64,000 nucleotides of DNA, from positions 586,117 to 650,116 of the forward strand of contig NZ_BSOG01000001.1 in the NCBI RefSeq assembly GCF_030160395.1. The letters run 5' to 3'. Of this stretch, positions 25,794 through 34,103 are shown piece by piece. The DNA comes from Chitinimonas prasina. GTDB taxonomy: Bacteria > Pseudomonadota > Gammaproteobacteria > Burkholderiales > Chitinimonadaceae. A model generated the notes under the pieces. That model made no database searches. It was given only the letters and a program-made list of their open reading frames with translations, and was not told the origin of the DNA. The translations under genes were made by a program, and so were the position numbers. Within the stretch, counting starts at the first letter, position 1. Each line of letters begins with the position of its first letter.

Positions 25794-26699
25794 TCAATCC
25801 GTATCGCCAACAGAACCCGATTGCACCGTTTGCATGAATAAATGCTCTAGCGAGAGCGAAGCACGGACTTCAACAATTTGGTGGCCCGCATCGCGCAATC
25901 GTTCTAACTGCGCCCAGACCTGATCATGTGGCAACTCGATTGCCCACCGTTCACCCACGTCTCTTTTCATACCAGCCACTGCCGTAGACCCCATGGAGCG
26001 TATCTGTACGCGGCTATCTTCCCGCGCCAGATCCGCCGGGCTGCGCACCATCCGCATCTCACCCTGGTGTATCAGGCCAAATCGATCAGCAATCCGCTCA
26101 ACGTCATGCAATACATGTGAGGTAAAAAAAATCGTACCGCCATTGTTACGATACTCGGCCAGAATATCCACCACCTCTCGCCGCCCAAGCGGGTCAAGTC
26201 CTGACAGGGGTTCGTCTAGTATCAATAAGCCGGGATTTCCAACCATCGCCTGCGCCAATGCAGTACGCTGCGCCATCCCTTTGGAAAAGTCACGTATCAA
26301 CTTCTTCGCCACGTGCACTATGCCAAAACGCTCAAGCCAGCGCATGCTTTCCGCCTTGACATCCCCCTGTACCCCACGCATACGTGCGCTGATCCCCAGC
26401 ACCTCGAGCGGAGTCAGATAATCGTATAGGCTAGGGTTCTCTGGCACATAGCCCAGCGAGGCACGGCTCTTGTGGTCATCCAAAGGTCGCCCCATCAGCA
26501 AGCCAGTACCTGAACTGGGCTTCATGGCCCCGGTCAACAGCTTGATCGTTGTACTCTTACCGGCTCCATTAGCACCTACAAAACCAAACGCCTCGCCCTG
26601 CATCACTGTCAAATCTAGCGACCGCAACGCATGAACCGGCTTACGCCAGCGGTTTAAATAAGTCTTGGACAGTTTTTCCAGCTGGATCACTGCAGTCAT
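25794..26699 (-). CDS. ABC transporter ATP-binding protein
   Basis: A 301-residue ATPase of the ABC-2 export (CcmA/DRA) type. Walker A is GFVGANGAGKSTTIKL, the Q-loop region is GYVPENPSLYDYLTPLE, the signature is FSKGMAQR and Walker B is LLILDEPLSGLDPLGR. The C-terminal 80 residues are the accessory domain typical of these exporters. I used the ATG at 26699 (MTAVIQLEKLSKTY), 18 codons inside the longest frame, because it starts exactly at the ABC domain. With the permease at 27546 and the membrane-anchored protein between them it forms an export module next to the pilin genes. Confidence 0.9.
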   Translation of the reverse strand: MTAVIQLEKLSKTYLNRWRKPVHALRSLDLTVMQGEAFGFVGANGAGKSTTIKLLTGAMKPSSGTGLLMGRPLDDHKSRASLGYVPENPSLYDYLTPLEVLGISARMRGVQGDVKAESMRWLERFGIVHVAKKLIRDFSKGMAQRTALAQAMVGNPGLLILDEPLSGLDPLGRREVVDILAEYRNNGGTIFFTSHVLHDVERIADRFGLIHQGEMRMVRSPADLAREDSRVQIRSMGSTAVAGMKRDVGERWAIELPHDQVWAQLERLRDAGHQIVEVRASLSLEHLFMQTVQSGSVGDTD

Positions 26700-26709
26700 A
26701 GCGTCACTT

Positions 26710-27549
26710 TTACTGCGCGGCCGGAATACGGCGCTGATAGATGGGCTCCCCATTGGGACTCAGCGCGTAACCAAGTTTCAAAGGGTCCTGAGGAATTCGC
26801 GCAATCATCTTGCGCTTAACCAGTTCATCGAGCGATGCTGGCTGCCGGCCAAAAGCCGCAATAAAACGAGCGTGCGCGTCCCGCAGTTGCTCCAGCCCCT
26901 CCATCCTGGCTGCACGTGCTTCCAGATAGCGCTTGAAGCCAACATGCCTGCTTTGCTCAGCCATTTTCTTGATCAGTAAAATGGCGGCACGCGCATCTGG
27001 CTCCCTGTTCAACCAGCGTGCCGCAAGATCACGCAGGCTAAGCTGTTCTTCCTCATTGCTGCTACGTGCTGCTGCTGCCAGCAATACCTGTGCGCCCTCA
27101 CGAGGCTGCTTGGCAAAATGGAATAGATTGAAAGCATGGAAATACGACGGCATCAGGTCACCAGGCCGCGCAGGTATTGCACGCACCAACACATACTTCG
27201 CCGAATTAGTCTGCCCCTGCCAAGCCAGAATCGCAGCAGCAGTGTAGTAGTTATCGGCATGGCCCGGATTCAGCCAGGCAGCATCACGCTGCACCTTAGC
27301 CAAGACGGGAATTGCTGCCTCCTGAGCCCTATCCGTCCGTAGCATCAGGGCCCTGAACACCGCTATATTGGCGGCAAGGAACCTATCGCCGCCAGCCAAC
27401 AGAAGTTGCACCGGTATAGGCGTAGAAACCTGCATGTCCTCAACCGCGACAGCACGCGGTAGTCCCTTAAGGTGGCTGGCGGCCCCCCCATAGATTAATG
27501 CGGCACCGACCAGCATCAGCCACCAGCAAACATGCCGCCATCGCATCAA
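26710..27549 (-). CDS. Membrane-anchored TPR-like protein of the ABC/pilin locus
   Basis: A 279-residue protein of unknown function. One N-terminal transmembrane segment (WRHVCWWLMLVGAALIYGGA) is followed by a helical, Ala-rich periplasmic region with TPR-like spacing (NYYTAAAILAWQGQTNSAKYVLVRAI, FHAFNLFHFAKQPREGAQVLLAAA). The C-terminus (AFGRQPASLDELV, IPQDPLKLGYALSPNGEPIY) resembles the tail seen in proteins linked to type IV pilin or secretion loci. It overlaps the permease gene by 4 bp and is followed by the ABC ATPase after 10 bp, so it is probably a subunit of the same exporter. Confidence 0.65.
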   Translation of the reverse strand: MMRWRHVCWWLMLVGAALIYGGAASHLKGLPRAVAVEDMQVSTPIPVQLLLAGGDRFLAANIAVFRALMLRTDRAQEAAIPVLAKVQRDAAWLNPGHADNYYTAAAILAWQGQTNSAKYVLVRAIPARPGDLMPSYFHAFNLFHFAKQPREGAQVLLAAAARSSNEEEQLSLRDLAARWLNREPDARAAILLIKKMAEQSRHVGFKRYLEARAARMEGLEQLRDAHARFIAAFGRQPASLDELVKRKMIARIPQDPLKLGYALSPNGEPIYQRRIPAAQ

Positions 27550-28349
27550 CTAAATTCCCGCTGGCGGAATGCCAACGCAGCCACACTTAGAAGTATGGCG
27601 ATATAGGCAACAGCCATGATTATCGCACCCGAGATCAATTCAATCGGTAGCGCTTGGTGATACAGCGGCATATCGCGCCAATCCAGGCGACTCAGATCAG
27701 GAATCACCAGCAACAGCGCATCCAAGGTAGAGCCGTAGCTAGCAACTAGGTCGGCGTCCCCTTCTGCGCCACGCGCCAGATAACCCGCCACAGGCCCCAG
27801 CATCTTCGCTGCAATGGCAAAACATGCACCTACCGCAAAGGGTAGAACTGCACTGGTCGCAACGCTGGAGATCGCCAAGCAAAACGCCGTCACTACGCAG
27901 GCGTCCAGCCATAGGCCAAACAATGTCAGCCAATACGCGCCACCTAGCAGCACACCATAGGGCTGGGCATAACCCCAGGCCGATGCCTTGGTAATCACGA
28001 GCAAAGCCACTCCTAAAACCAGGGTAGCCAACGCCAACAAAGAAATTATGCCGAAGTAGCGCCCTAACAGGTAGTCGCTACGTGGCCTTGGGTAGGTCAA
28101 GGCAAACAGAATGGTTTTGCGCTCCAGCTCCCTACCAACCAACTCCTGCACCCAGAACAAGGACATGAGCACCAAGGAGAAACGAACGGCAGAAAAACCA
28201 ATGTCGAGCGCCACAGTTTGCGGCTGCCTTGCAGAGAAGGAGGCCCCCAGATAGGCCACACCTAGAAGTAACAATGTAAAAGCAAACACCGCGTGAAAAC
28301 TCCGGCCACGAAAGCCGGAGTACCACGCGGTCAGGCAATAAGACCACAT
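27546..28349 (-). CDS. ABC-2 type transporter permease
   Basis: A 267-residue integral membrane protein with about six hydrophobic helices and the pattern of ABC-2 permeases: an N-terminal cytoplasmic start, a first helix at SFHAVFAFTLLLLGVAYLG, and ELERKTILFALTYPRPRSDYLLGRYFG, the conserved cytoplasmic coupling segment. It pairs with the ATPase at 25794. The substrate is unknown. The position directly downstream of the pilin-like genes suggests a role in envelope or pilus assembly rather than nutrient uptake. The ATG follows the small secreted protein gene by 25 bases. Confidence 0.85.
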   Translation of the reverse strand: MWSYCLTAWYSGFRGRSFHAVFAFTLLLLGVAYLGASFSARQPQTVALDIGFSAVRFSLVLMSLFWVQELVGRELERKTILFALTYPRPRSDYLLGRYFGIISLLALATLVLGVALLVITKASAWGYAQPYGVLLGGAYWLTLFGLWLDACVVTAFCLAISSVATSAVLPFAVGACFAIAAKMLGPVAGYLARGAEGDADLVASYGSTLDALLLVIPDLSRLDWRDMPLYHQALPIELISGAIIMAVAYIAILLSVAALAFRQREFS

Positions 28350-28374
28350 AAGTTTTCTTGTGCCCTAGGCCACC

Positions 28375-28749
28375 TTATTTGCAGAAGGTAGCAGTCTCAG
28401 CATTAGTCAATGCCGCACTAACATTCGAAGCATCAGGCTTCAGGCCAGCCGTCTTATTCAAGCAGTTTGCACCACCACCACCCTCAGTCGTGCCACCGAA
28501 AATCGTGGCGCCCTTGCCGGAACCAGCAGCAACCCAAGCAGAAGTCGCATTCCAGTTATAGCTCAAGAACACATTCTTGGAGCAGGCGAGAGAGAAATCG
28601 CGGATGATGAAGTCGGTACCCAGGGCACCACCTGCGATGGTAGTCTTGCCACCAGTCGCAGTACCGGTACAGGGGCTAGTAACAGCAGCGCTTGCATTGA
28701 TCGCGAAGAAAGTGGCCAACAGGCTAGCCAGCAGAATACTCTTTTTCAT
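28375..28749 (-). CDS. Small secreted protein, candidate PilA-C-like globular pilin subunit
   Basis: A 124-residue protein with a Sec signal peptide (MKKSILLASLLATFF, cleavage near NASAA). The mature part is rich in Gly, Thr and Ala and has four cysteines (SPCTG, LACSK, ANCLN, TFCK), enough for two disulfides. The segment SKNVFLSYNWNATSAWVAAG followed by Gly-rich turns looks like the beta-rich head of a type IV pilin. It directly follows a 60-residue pilin that lacks a head. In Geobacter a head-less PilA-N and a separately encoded PilA-C assemble together. I propose the same here, without sequence-search support. Confidence 0.55.
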   Translation of the reverse strand: MKKSILLASLLATFFAINASAAVTSPCTGTATGGKTTIAGGALGTDFIIRDFSLACSKNVFLSYNWNATSAWVAAGSGKGATIFGGTTEGGGGANCLNKTAGLKPDASNVSAALTNAETATFCK

Positions 28750-28780
28750 AGCAAAAACTCCTTAATCTTTGGCGGGTGAA

Positions 28781-28963
28781 TTATTCAGTGCTGTTCGCAA
28801 TGGACTGACCCAGGAAGTTCCGGGCGTCAGACTGGCCAGCCTTGTCTTCACCACGCTTGGTGTATTCGCTGAACTGAGGGATGGCAATGGCTGCCAAAAT
28901 GCCGATGATCGCAACAACGATCATCAGTTCGATCAGGGTAAAACCCTTTTGCAGGCGCTTCAT
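28781..28963 (-). CDS. Short type IV pilin (PilA-N-like), copy 1
   Basis: A prepilin of only 60 residues. The 7-residue leader MKRLQKG ends in the Gly cleaved by prepilin peptidase, and is followed by [20 protein letters not shown] with Glu5 and then [15 protein letters not shown]. The mature chain of about 53 residues is little more than the N-terminal helix, compared with the 130-160 residues of ordinary pilins. AAGGAGA precedes the ATG at 7 bases. A sigma-54 promoter lies about 75 bases upstream. The length and sequence resemble Geobacter-type short pilins. Confidence 0.88.
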   Translation of the reverse strand: MKRLQKGFTLIELMIVVAIIGILAAIAIPQFSEYTKRGEDKAGQSDARNFLGQSIANSTE

Positions 28964-29036
28964 GAACTTCTCCTTCTGTCGAGTCTGGCTCGCCCTATGC
29001 AAGCCATCAACACTACATCGATACTTCGGCAACAAA

Positions 29037-29052
29037 AGCAATAACCATGCCA
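29037..29052 (-). promoter_or_regulatory. Sigma-54 (-24/-12) promoter for short pilin copy 1
   Basis: On the minus strand TGGCATGGTTATTGCT matches the consensus TGGCAC(G)-N4-TTGCW with one mismatch and exact GG/GC spacing. It lies 74 bases before the pilin start. Type IV pilin genes are classically driven by RpoN with the activator PilR. Confidence 0.8.
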
Positions 29053-29056
29053 GATA

Positions 29057-29239
29057 CTAAACGCTATTTGCCTGCGCCAAGGTTAAAAAATTCCTGGCAT
29101 CAGACTGCCCAGCTTTATCCTCACCACGCTTGGTATACTCGCCGAACTGAGGAATGGCGATGGCTGCCAAGATACCAATGATCGCAACCACGATCATCAG
29201 CTCTATCAGCGTAAAACCCGACTGGCGAGTCACACACAT
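29057..29239 (-). CDS. Short type IV pilin (PilA-N-like), copy 2
   Basis: A 60-residue prepilin, a near-duplicate of copy 1. Leader MCVTRQSG is followed by [43 protein letters not shown] and a divergent last few residues. The start at 29239 is the only ATG giving a normal leader. Its ribosome binding site is weak, unlike copy 1. It has its own sigma-54 promoter, so promoter and gene were duplicated together. It may be a minor or alternative subunit, or a copy beginning to decay. Confidence 0.8.
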   Translation of the reverse strand: MCVTRQSGFTLIELMIVVAIIGILAAIAIPQFGEYTKRGEDKAGQSDARNFLTLAQANSV

Positions 29240-29279
29240 AGCAACCACCAATGTACTTAGTTTGCCTAATGCAAAACAA

Positions 29280-29295
29280 AGCAATCTCCATGCCA
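29280..29295 (-). promoter_or_regulatory. Sigma-54 (-24/-12) promoter for short pilin copy 2
   Basis: On the minus strand TGGCATGGAGATTGCT matches the RpoN consensus with the same single change (T for C at the sixth base) as the promoter of copy 1. It lies 41 bases before the start codon. Confidence 0.78.
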
Positions 29296-29317
29296 AGGAT
29301 CGCGCACACCCCCACCA

Positions 29318-30943
29318 CTACCCTGCCATTGCAAGCAATTGCGCCTCATCCACGGCATCAATCTGCCCCGGCTCCAGGAACATCCTGGCGTATTGCATAT
29401 AGACCTTCTCACGGATGAAGATCTCGAACAGATCCGGGTCCACATGCTGATCACGCGTCATCCGCGCCAATATGCCCAGCGACTCGGACAGGGTCTTGCC
29501 TGGCTTGTAGGGGCGGTCCCGCGCCGTCAGCGCCTCGAAAATATCCGCGATGCCCATCATGCGTGCCTGAACGCTCATTTGTGACCGCGTCAGGCCCCTG
29601 GGGTAACCCCGTCCATCCATGCGCTCATGGTGCCCACCCGCATATTCCGGCACATTGGTCAGGTGGCGCGGCCAGGGCAGGGCCTCCAGCAAGCGTATGG
29701 TCACCTCAATATGGTGGTTGATGATCTGCCGCTCCGCATCGGTCAAGGTTCCGCGCGCCACACCCAGATTGGTGACCTCATCCTCACTCAAGAACGGCAC
29801 AGACTGACAATTTTCGTCAGTACCGCTCCAGACATAGGCCGCTATGCCGCGCACCCTGGCCTGATCCTCCGGCCGCATGAACTCGCCCCCCTGATTGGTA
29901 CGCCGCAGGAAGGCCTTGTCGTCTGCATACTGCGCTAGGCGAGCCGCGTAGGCCCCCGCATCCAGCTCGCCCTTAAGGTGGGCAATCTCGGCATCACGCT
30001 TAAGTACCTCAAAGCGGGTATCGACCAGGGCAATGCGGTCGAAAATGGTTTCCAGCTTGGTGGACTTGTCCACCACATGCACGGGCGTGGTGATCTTGCC
30101 GCAATCGTGCAGCAGGCCCGCAATCTTGAGTTCATAACGATCCTTCTCCGTCATGTGGAAGGATTTGAACGGCCCCCAATTCGCCTTGCTGGTGGCCTCG
30201 GCCAGCATCATGGTCAGCACCGGCACCCGCTCGCAATGGCCGCCGGTATAGGGGCTCTTGTCATCGATGGCGGTGTTGATCAGATTGATCAGGGCCTCGA
30301 ACAGGTTCTCCAGTTGGTTGATCAGATGCCGGTTGGTCAGCGCAATGGCCGCCTGCGAGGCCAGCGATTCGACCAGGCGCTGGTCGTCGGTGCTGAAATC
30401 CTCGATGCTGCGATCGGGCGCCAGCTTGTTGATCAGTTGCAGCACGCCAATGATCTCGTTCTCATGATTGCGCATAGGCACAGTGAGAAACGACTTGGAG
30501 TGGTAACCATTGGCCGCATCGAAGCGCTTGGTGCCCGAGAAATCAAACCCTACGGCCTGATAGGCATCGGGAATATTGAAGGTCTCGCCCAGCAAGGCGG
30601 CGCACCCTACCACCGTGCTGGTATTGGGTACGCCATCGCCCAGATGCAACGGTATAGGCGGCATGGGTGGGACGCGGCCGGTGCTTCCGCCCAGTGCGAT
30701 CCCCAGCGAATCGGTACGGACTATCTCAAATTTGAGCGTGTCGCCCTCTACCAGGTACAGCGTGCCGGCATCAGCATTGACCAGATTCTTGGCGGCGAGC
30801 AGGATGAGTTCGACCAGATTGCCGATATTGCGCTCACTGGAAAGCGCAATGCCGATTGCATTGAGCATCTCCAGCCGCTGCATGAGCTGGTCGGCGCTTT
30901 GCATGGTGCCGCACCCCTCTCCCGTCATCCACTGCTCGATCAC
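29318..30943 (-). CDS. GAF and HD-GYP domain cyclic-di-GMP phosphodiesterase
   Basis: A 541-residue protein. The N-terminal GAF domain (about 20-200) includes DAGTLYLVEGDTLKFEIV and NGYHSKSFLTVPM, and a coiled linker follows. The HD-GYP domain (about 220-520) has the HD pair in AGLLHDCGKI and the GYP signature in HHERMDGRGYPRGL. HD-GYP proteins hydrolyse cyclic-di-GMP to GMP and control motility and surface attachment. An insertion (about 300-390) lies between the HD and GYP motifs. The ATG overlaps the end of the GspE-like ATPase gene (ATGA), so it is the last cistron of the signalling operon, just upstream of the short-pilin genes. Confidence 0.92.
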   Translation of the reverse strand: MIEQWMTGEGCGTMQSADQLMQRLEMLNAIGIALSSERNIGNLVELILLAAKNLVNADAGTLYLVEGDTLKFEIVRTDSLGIALGGSTGRVPPMPPIPLHLGDGVPNTSTVVGCAALLGETFNIPDAYQAVGFDFSGTKRFDAANGYHSKSFLTVPMRNHENEIIGVLQLINKLAPDRSIEDFSTDDQRLVESLASQAAIALTNRHLINQLENLFEALINLINTAIDDKSPYTGGHCERVPVLTMMLAEATSKANWGPFKSFHMTEKDRYELKIAGLLHDCGKITTPVHVVDKSTKLETIFDRIALVDTRFEVLKRDAEIAHLKGELDAGAYAARLAQYADDKAFLRRTNQGGEFMRPEDQARVRGIAAYVWSGTDENCQSVPFLSEDEVTNLGVARGTLTDAERQIINHHIEVTIRLLEALPWPRHLTNVPEYAGGHHERMDGRGYPRGLTRSQMSVQARMMGIADIFEALTARDRPYKPGKTLSESLGILARMTRDQHVDPDLFEIFIREKVYMQYARMFLEPGQIDAVDEAQLLAMAG

Positions 30944-33303
30944 TTGATGCAGACCGCCCGCACCTGGTGCAAATCCGTCACGCCCTGCAATACCTTTTCT
31001 ATGCCATCCTGCTTCAGGGTACGCATGCCTTCATCCAAGGCCACGGCGAGCAGCTCGGCCACGCGCGCATGCTCCTGTATGCGCTTCTTCACAGCGTCGG
31101 TGCCCACCAGCAATTCGTGCAAGCCCACACGCCCCTTGTAGCCTGTGCCGTTGCAAGCCTCACAGCCCACCGGCTTGTACAGGGTGAACTTGCCATCCTT
31201 GCCCGCAAAATCGCGCCGCCATTCGTCCATCAGGGCCTTCTGGGCAGCGGCAGGGTCTTTGGCCCAGCTGGCCGTGTTCTTCAGTTCCTCCGCATACTCG
31301 GCCAGTATCAGCTTCAGCTCGGCATCATCAGGCTGGTAGGCTTGCTTGCATTTGGCGCACAGACGCTTGGCCAGGCGCTGGGCCAGAATCCCCAGCAACG
31401 CGTCAGAGAAGTTGAACGGATCCATCCCCATGTCCAGCAAGCGGATGATGGACTCCGGCGCCGAATTGGTATGCAGGGTGGCCAACACCAGGTGGCCGGT
31501 CAGCGAGGCTTCAATGCCGGTGCTGGTGGTTTCCTTGTCCCGCATTTCCCCCACCATGATGATGTCGGGGTCCGCCCGCAAGAAGGCCTTCATGGCAACG
31601 GCAAAGGTCAATCCCGCCTTGGGATTCATCTGCACCTGCCGCAAGCCCTTCTGGGTAATTTCCACCGGGTCTTCCGCCGTCCAGATCTTGGTCTCAGAGG
31701 TATTCAGGTGTTTGAGCACCGAGTGCAGGGTGGTCGTTTTGCCCGAGCCGGTCGGGCCGCAAACAAAGAACAGGCCATAGGGCTTGGAAATAACCTTGCG
31801 CAGGGTCTCGTCATTGCGCTTGCTGAAACCCATCTTGTCCAGCGGCAAGGGCTCACCCGAAGCCAGGATACGCATGACCACATCTTCCATGCCGCCCGCC
31901 GTCGGCACAGTCGCCACCCGCAGCTCGATATCCAGCGGCCCGTACTTCTTGAACTTGATCTTGCCATCCTGTGGCTTGCGGCGCTCCGAGATATCCAGGT
32001 CGCACATGATCTTGAGCCGGGTGACAATAGGGTCACGATAGGCCGAAGGCACCTCGATATAGGGCTGCAAGGAGCCGTCCTTGCGAAACCGTATCTCGGT
32101 CTTGCCCTTGCCAGGAAAGGGTTCGATATGGATATCGGACGCCCCCTGCTGGTAGGCATCCACAATGACCTTGTTGACCAGCTTGACCAGCTCATTGTCC
32201 TGCGCCAGTGACAGCGCCTCGCTGCTCACCCCCTCCACTTCATCGGAGTCCTCGGACAAACCCGAGAGCAGATCACCGATGGAACTGCCGTCCATGGCAG
32301 AGTTCGAGCCAAAGAACAGATCCAGCGACTGGCCAAACTCTCGCAGGCTGCAGACCCGGTAGATCAGCTTCTTGCCGGGAAACACCTGCCCGGCCATGCC
32401 GCTGCTGCGCACCTTCTCAGGGTCCGGCGTGATAATCATCACACCATCCTTGCCTTCCTCCACCGGCAGCCACTGCGCCATCTCGGCAAAGTCGCGCTTC
32501 ACGCTCTTGACTAGATCAAGGGGCTTGATGCGGTCGGGCTTGAATGGCTCGTACTCCACCCCAAAGAAGCGGGCCAGCGAAGCTCCCACCTGGGCAGCAT
32601 TGACCTTGAACTCCTTCAGCAGGATGTCCTCTATCTCGGTGCCATGCTCACGGGCCCCTTTGATGGCCAGTTCCAGCTCAGTGGCAGACAGCACCCCATC
32701 GAGCACCAGGTAGTCATACTTGGTGCGCGCCACAAAGGGGCCGCCATGCTGGCGCTGCTTCAGGGCGATGGCCAGCGTCTTGCACAGTTCAACCGCCCCC
32801 TTCTCTGTGAGGCCCGGAAACGGACGCCCGGCTCGGTTGTTGATCAGTTGCACCACGCCGATCAGGCCACCGCTCTTTTCCTCGACTATGGGTGCCACCA
32901 TCATCTGCTTGGTGCGGTAGCCGGTACGCTTGTCCACCTCCTGCAAGAAGGTCAGCTGGGGGTGGATAGCCTTGAGCTCATTCACATCGTAGACATCCTT
33001 GATGTTCACCAGCTTCTTGCTCATGGCCACATAACCGGCCACGCTCTGCTCGGTAATCGGCAGCTTCAGATCCTTGAAGGAATTCAGCCCGATCTTGACC
33101 TTGGACACGATGGCATTCTGCTCATCGTTGAGCACATAGATCGTCAGCCGGTCTGCATTGAACAGCTCGCAGATGGACTGACTGACCTCCAGCATGATTT
33201 CGTCCACATTGCTGGTGGCATGTATCTTGTTAGTCACCGCCTGCAAATCACGGATGAATTGCAGTTCGATATTGAGTTCCGGGGCTGCAGCTGGCTGGTT
33301 CAT
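30940..33303 (-). CDS. GAF-domain GspE/PilB-family secretion or pilus ATPase
   Basis: A 787-residue protein. A GAF domain (about 25-180: ICELFNADRLTIYVLNDEQ, GYVAMSKKLVNIKDV, IGVVQLINNRAG) precedes a GspE/MshE-type N-domain (LSATELELAIKGAREHG). The traffic ATPase follows, with Walker A in CGPTGSGKTTTLHSVL, Walker B/Asp-box region RADPDIIMVGEMRDKET, the His box TGHLVLATLHTNS and Cys pairs CAKCKQ and CEACNGTGYKGR. It should power a pilus or type II-like assembly motor. An N-terminal GAF sensor is unusual for the family and suggests ligand control. No other pilus or secretion structural genes are adjacent, other than the short pilins 1.6 kb downstream. Confidence 0.9.
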   Translation of the reverse strand: MNQPAAAPELNIELQFIRDLQAVTNKIHATSNVDEIMLEVSQSICELFNADRLTIYVLNDEQNAIVSKVKIGLNSFKDLKLPITEQSVAGYVAMSKKLVNIKDVYDVNELKAIHPQLTFLQEVDKRTGYRTKQMMVAPIVEEKSGGLIGVVQLINNRAGRPFPGLTEKGAVELCKTLAIALKQRQHGGPFVARTKYDYLVLDGVLSATELELAIKGAREHGTEIEDILLKEFKVNAAQVGASLARFFGVEYEPFKPDRIKPLDLVKSVKRDFAEMAQWLPVEEGKDGVMIITPDPEKVRSSGMAGQVFPGKKLIYRVCSLREFGQSLDLFFGSNSAMDGSSIGDLLSGLSEDSDEVEGVSSEALSLAQDNELVKLVNKVIVDAYQQGASDIHIEPFPGKGKTEIRFRKDGSLQPYIEVPSAYRDPIVTRLKIMCDLDISERRKPQDGKIKFKKYGPLDIELRVATVPTAGGMEDVVMRILASGEPLPLDKMGFSKRNDETLRKVISKPYGLFFVCGPTGSGKTTTLHSVLKHLNTSETKIWTAEDPVEITQKGLRQVQMNPKAGLTFAVAMKAFLRADPDIIMVGEMRDKETTSTGIEASLTGHLVLATLHTNSAPESIIRLLDMGMDPFNFSDALLGILAQRLAKRLCAKCKQAYQPDDAELKLILAEYAEELKNTASWAKDPAAAQKALMDEWRRDFAGKDGKFTLYKPVGCEACNGTGYKGRVGLHELLVGTDAVKKRIQEHARVAELLAVALDEGMRTLKQDGIEKVLQGVTDLHQVRAVCIK

Positions 33304-33315
33304 GGTCTTTGGCGA

Positions 33316-34083
33316 TCAGAAGTCGAGCATCTGCCCATTCTTGAGCATCTTGGGACGGAAGCTGGCCGCGTCCTCCCCGATTTCCTGCATGGTCAGTTCA
33401 ATTTCCCCCGGTTTCAAATGGGTAATGAAGATTTCAGCCGGGCGGTTCAGCTTGGCCAGTTCGGTGGCCAGCATGGCAGGGCAAAGATGGCGCGATGCCT
33501 CGGCCAGGGCGCGCTCACGATTGCAGAACGCCGTTTCTATGATCAGCGTCTTAAGATTCTCGATAGCATTGATCACCGGCCAGAACGCATCGTTGATCGT
33601 GGTATCCCCGGTAAACACCAGGCTATGCTTCCCCGAATCCAGCTGATAGCCCACGGCCGGTACCGTATGCAGGGCAGGCAGGGCGGTCACGCTCAGCCCC
33701 GGTTCCGGCATCACCGTCTCCCCCTGCTCAAACTGGACAAAACGCAGGAAGGGCGCCGCCTTATTGGGTATTTCCCGGAAATCCGGCCAAACCCGCCAAT
33801 TGAATACATGGGCAGACAAGATATCCAGGGTGGCCCGGCTGGCATACACATCCAGCGGCTTGTCGCGCATGGCGCCCACGGTATCCACCAGCAAAGGCAG
33901 CATGGCAATATGGTCCAGATGGGAATGCGTCAGGAACACCCGGTCTATCTGGCTCAACTCAGCCACCGACAGGTCGCCCACCCCCGTCCCCGCATCGATC
34001 AGCGTATGGCGGCCGACCAGAAAGGCGGTGGTACGCATGCCACCGCCTATTCCGCCACTGCAACCGAGCACCTTGAGACGCAT
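33316..34083 (-). CDS. Metallo-beta-lactamase-fold hydrolase, class II cyclic-nucleotide phosphodiesterase-like
   Basis: A 255-residue enzyme. The metal site HSHLDHIAML, a downstream FTGDTTIND aspartate motif and THLKPGEIE histidine fit the MBL fold, and HSHLDH matches the class II cAMP phosphodiesterase signature HxHLDH. It would cleave cAMP to AMP. It lies directly after the CHASE2 adenylate cyclase gene, so the operon encodes both synthesis and breakdown. No signal peptide, so cytoplasmic. AAGGA/AGAGG lies before the ATG. Confidence 0.82.
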   Translation of the reverse strand: MRLKVLGCSGGIGGGMRTTAFLVGRHTLIDAGTGVGDLSVAELSQIDRVFLTHSHLDHIAMLPLLVDTVGAMRDKPLDVYASRATLDILSAHVFNWRVWPDFREIPNKAAPFLRFVQFEQGETVMPEPGLSVTALPALHTVPAVGYQLDSGKHSLVFTGDTTINDAFWPVINAIENLKTLIIETAFCNRERALAEASRHLCPAMLATELAKLNRPAEIFITHLKPGEIELTMQEIGEDAASFRPKMLKNGQMLDF

Positions 34084-34103
34084 CCTCTTATCCTTGCCGA
34101 CGG

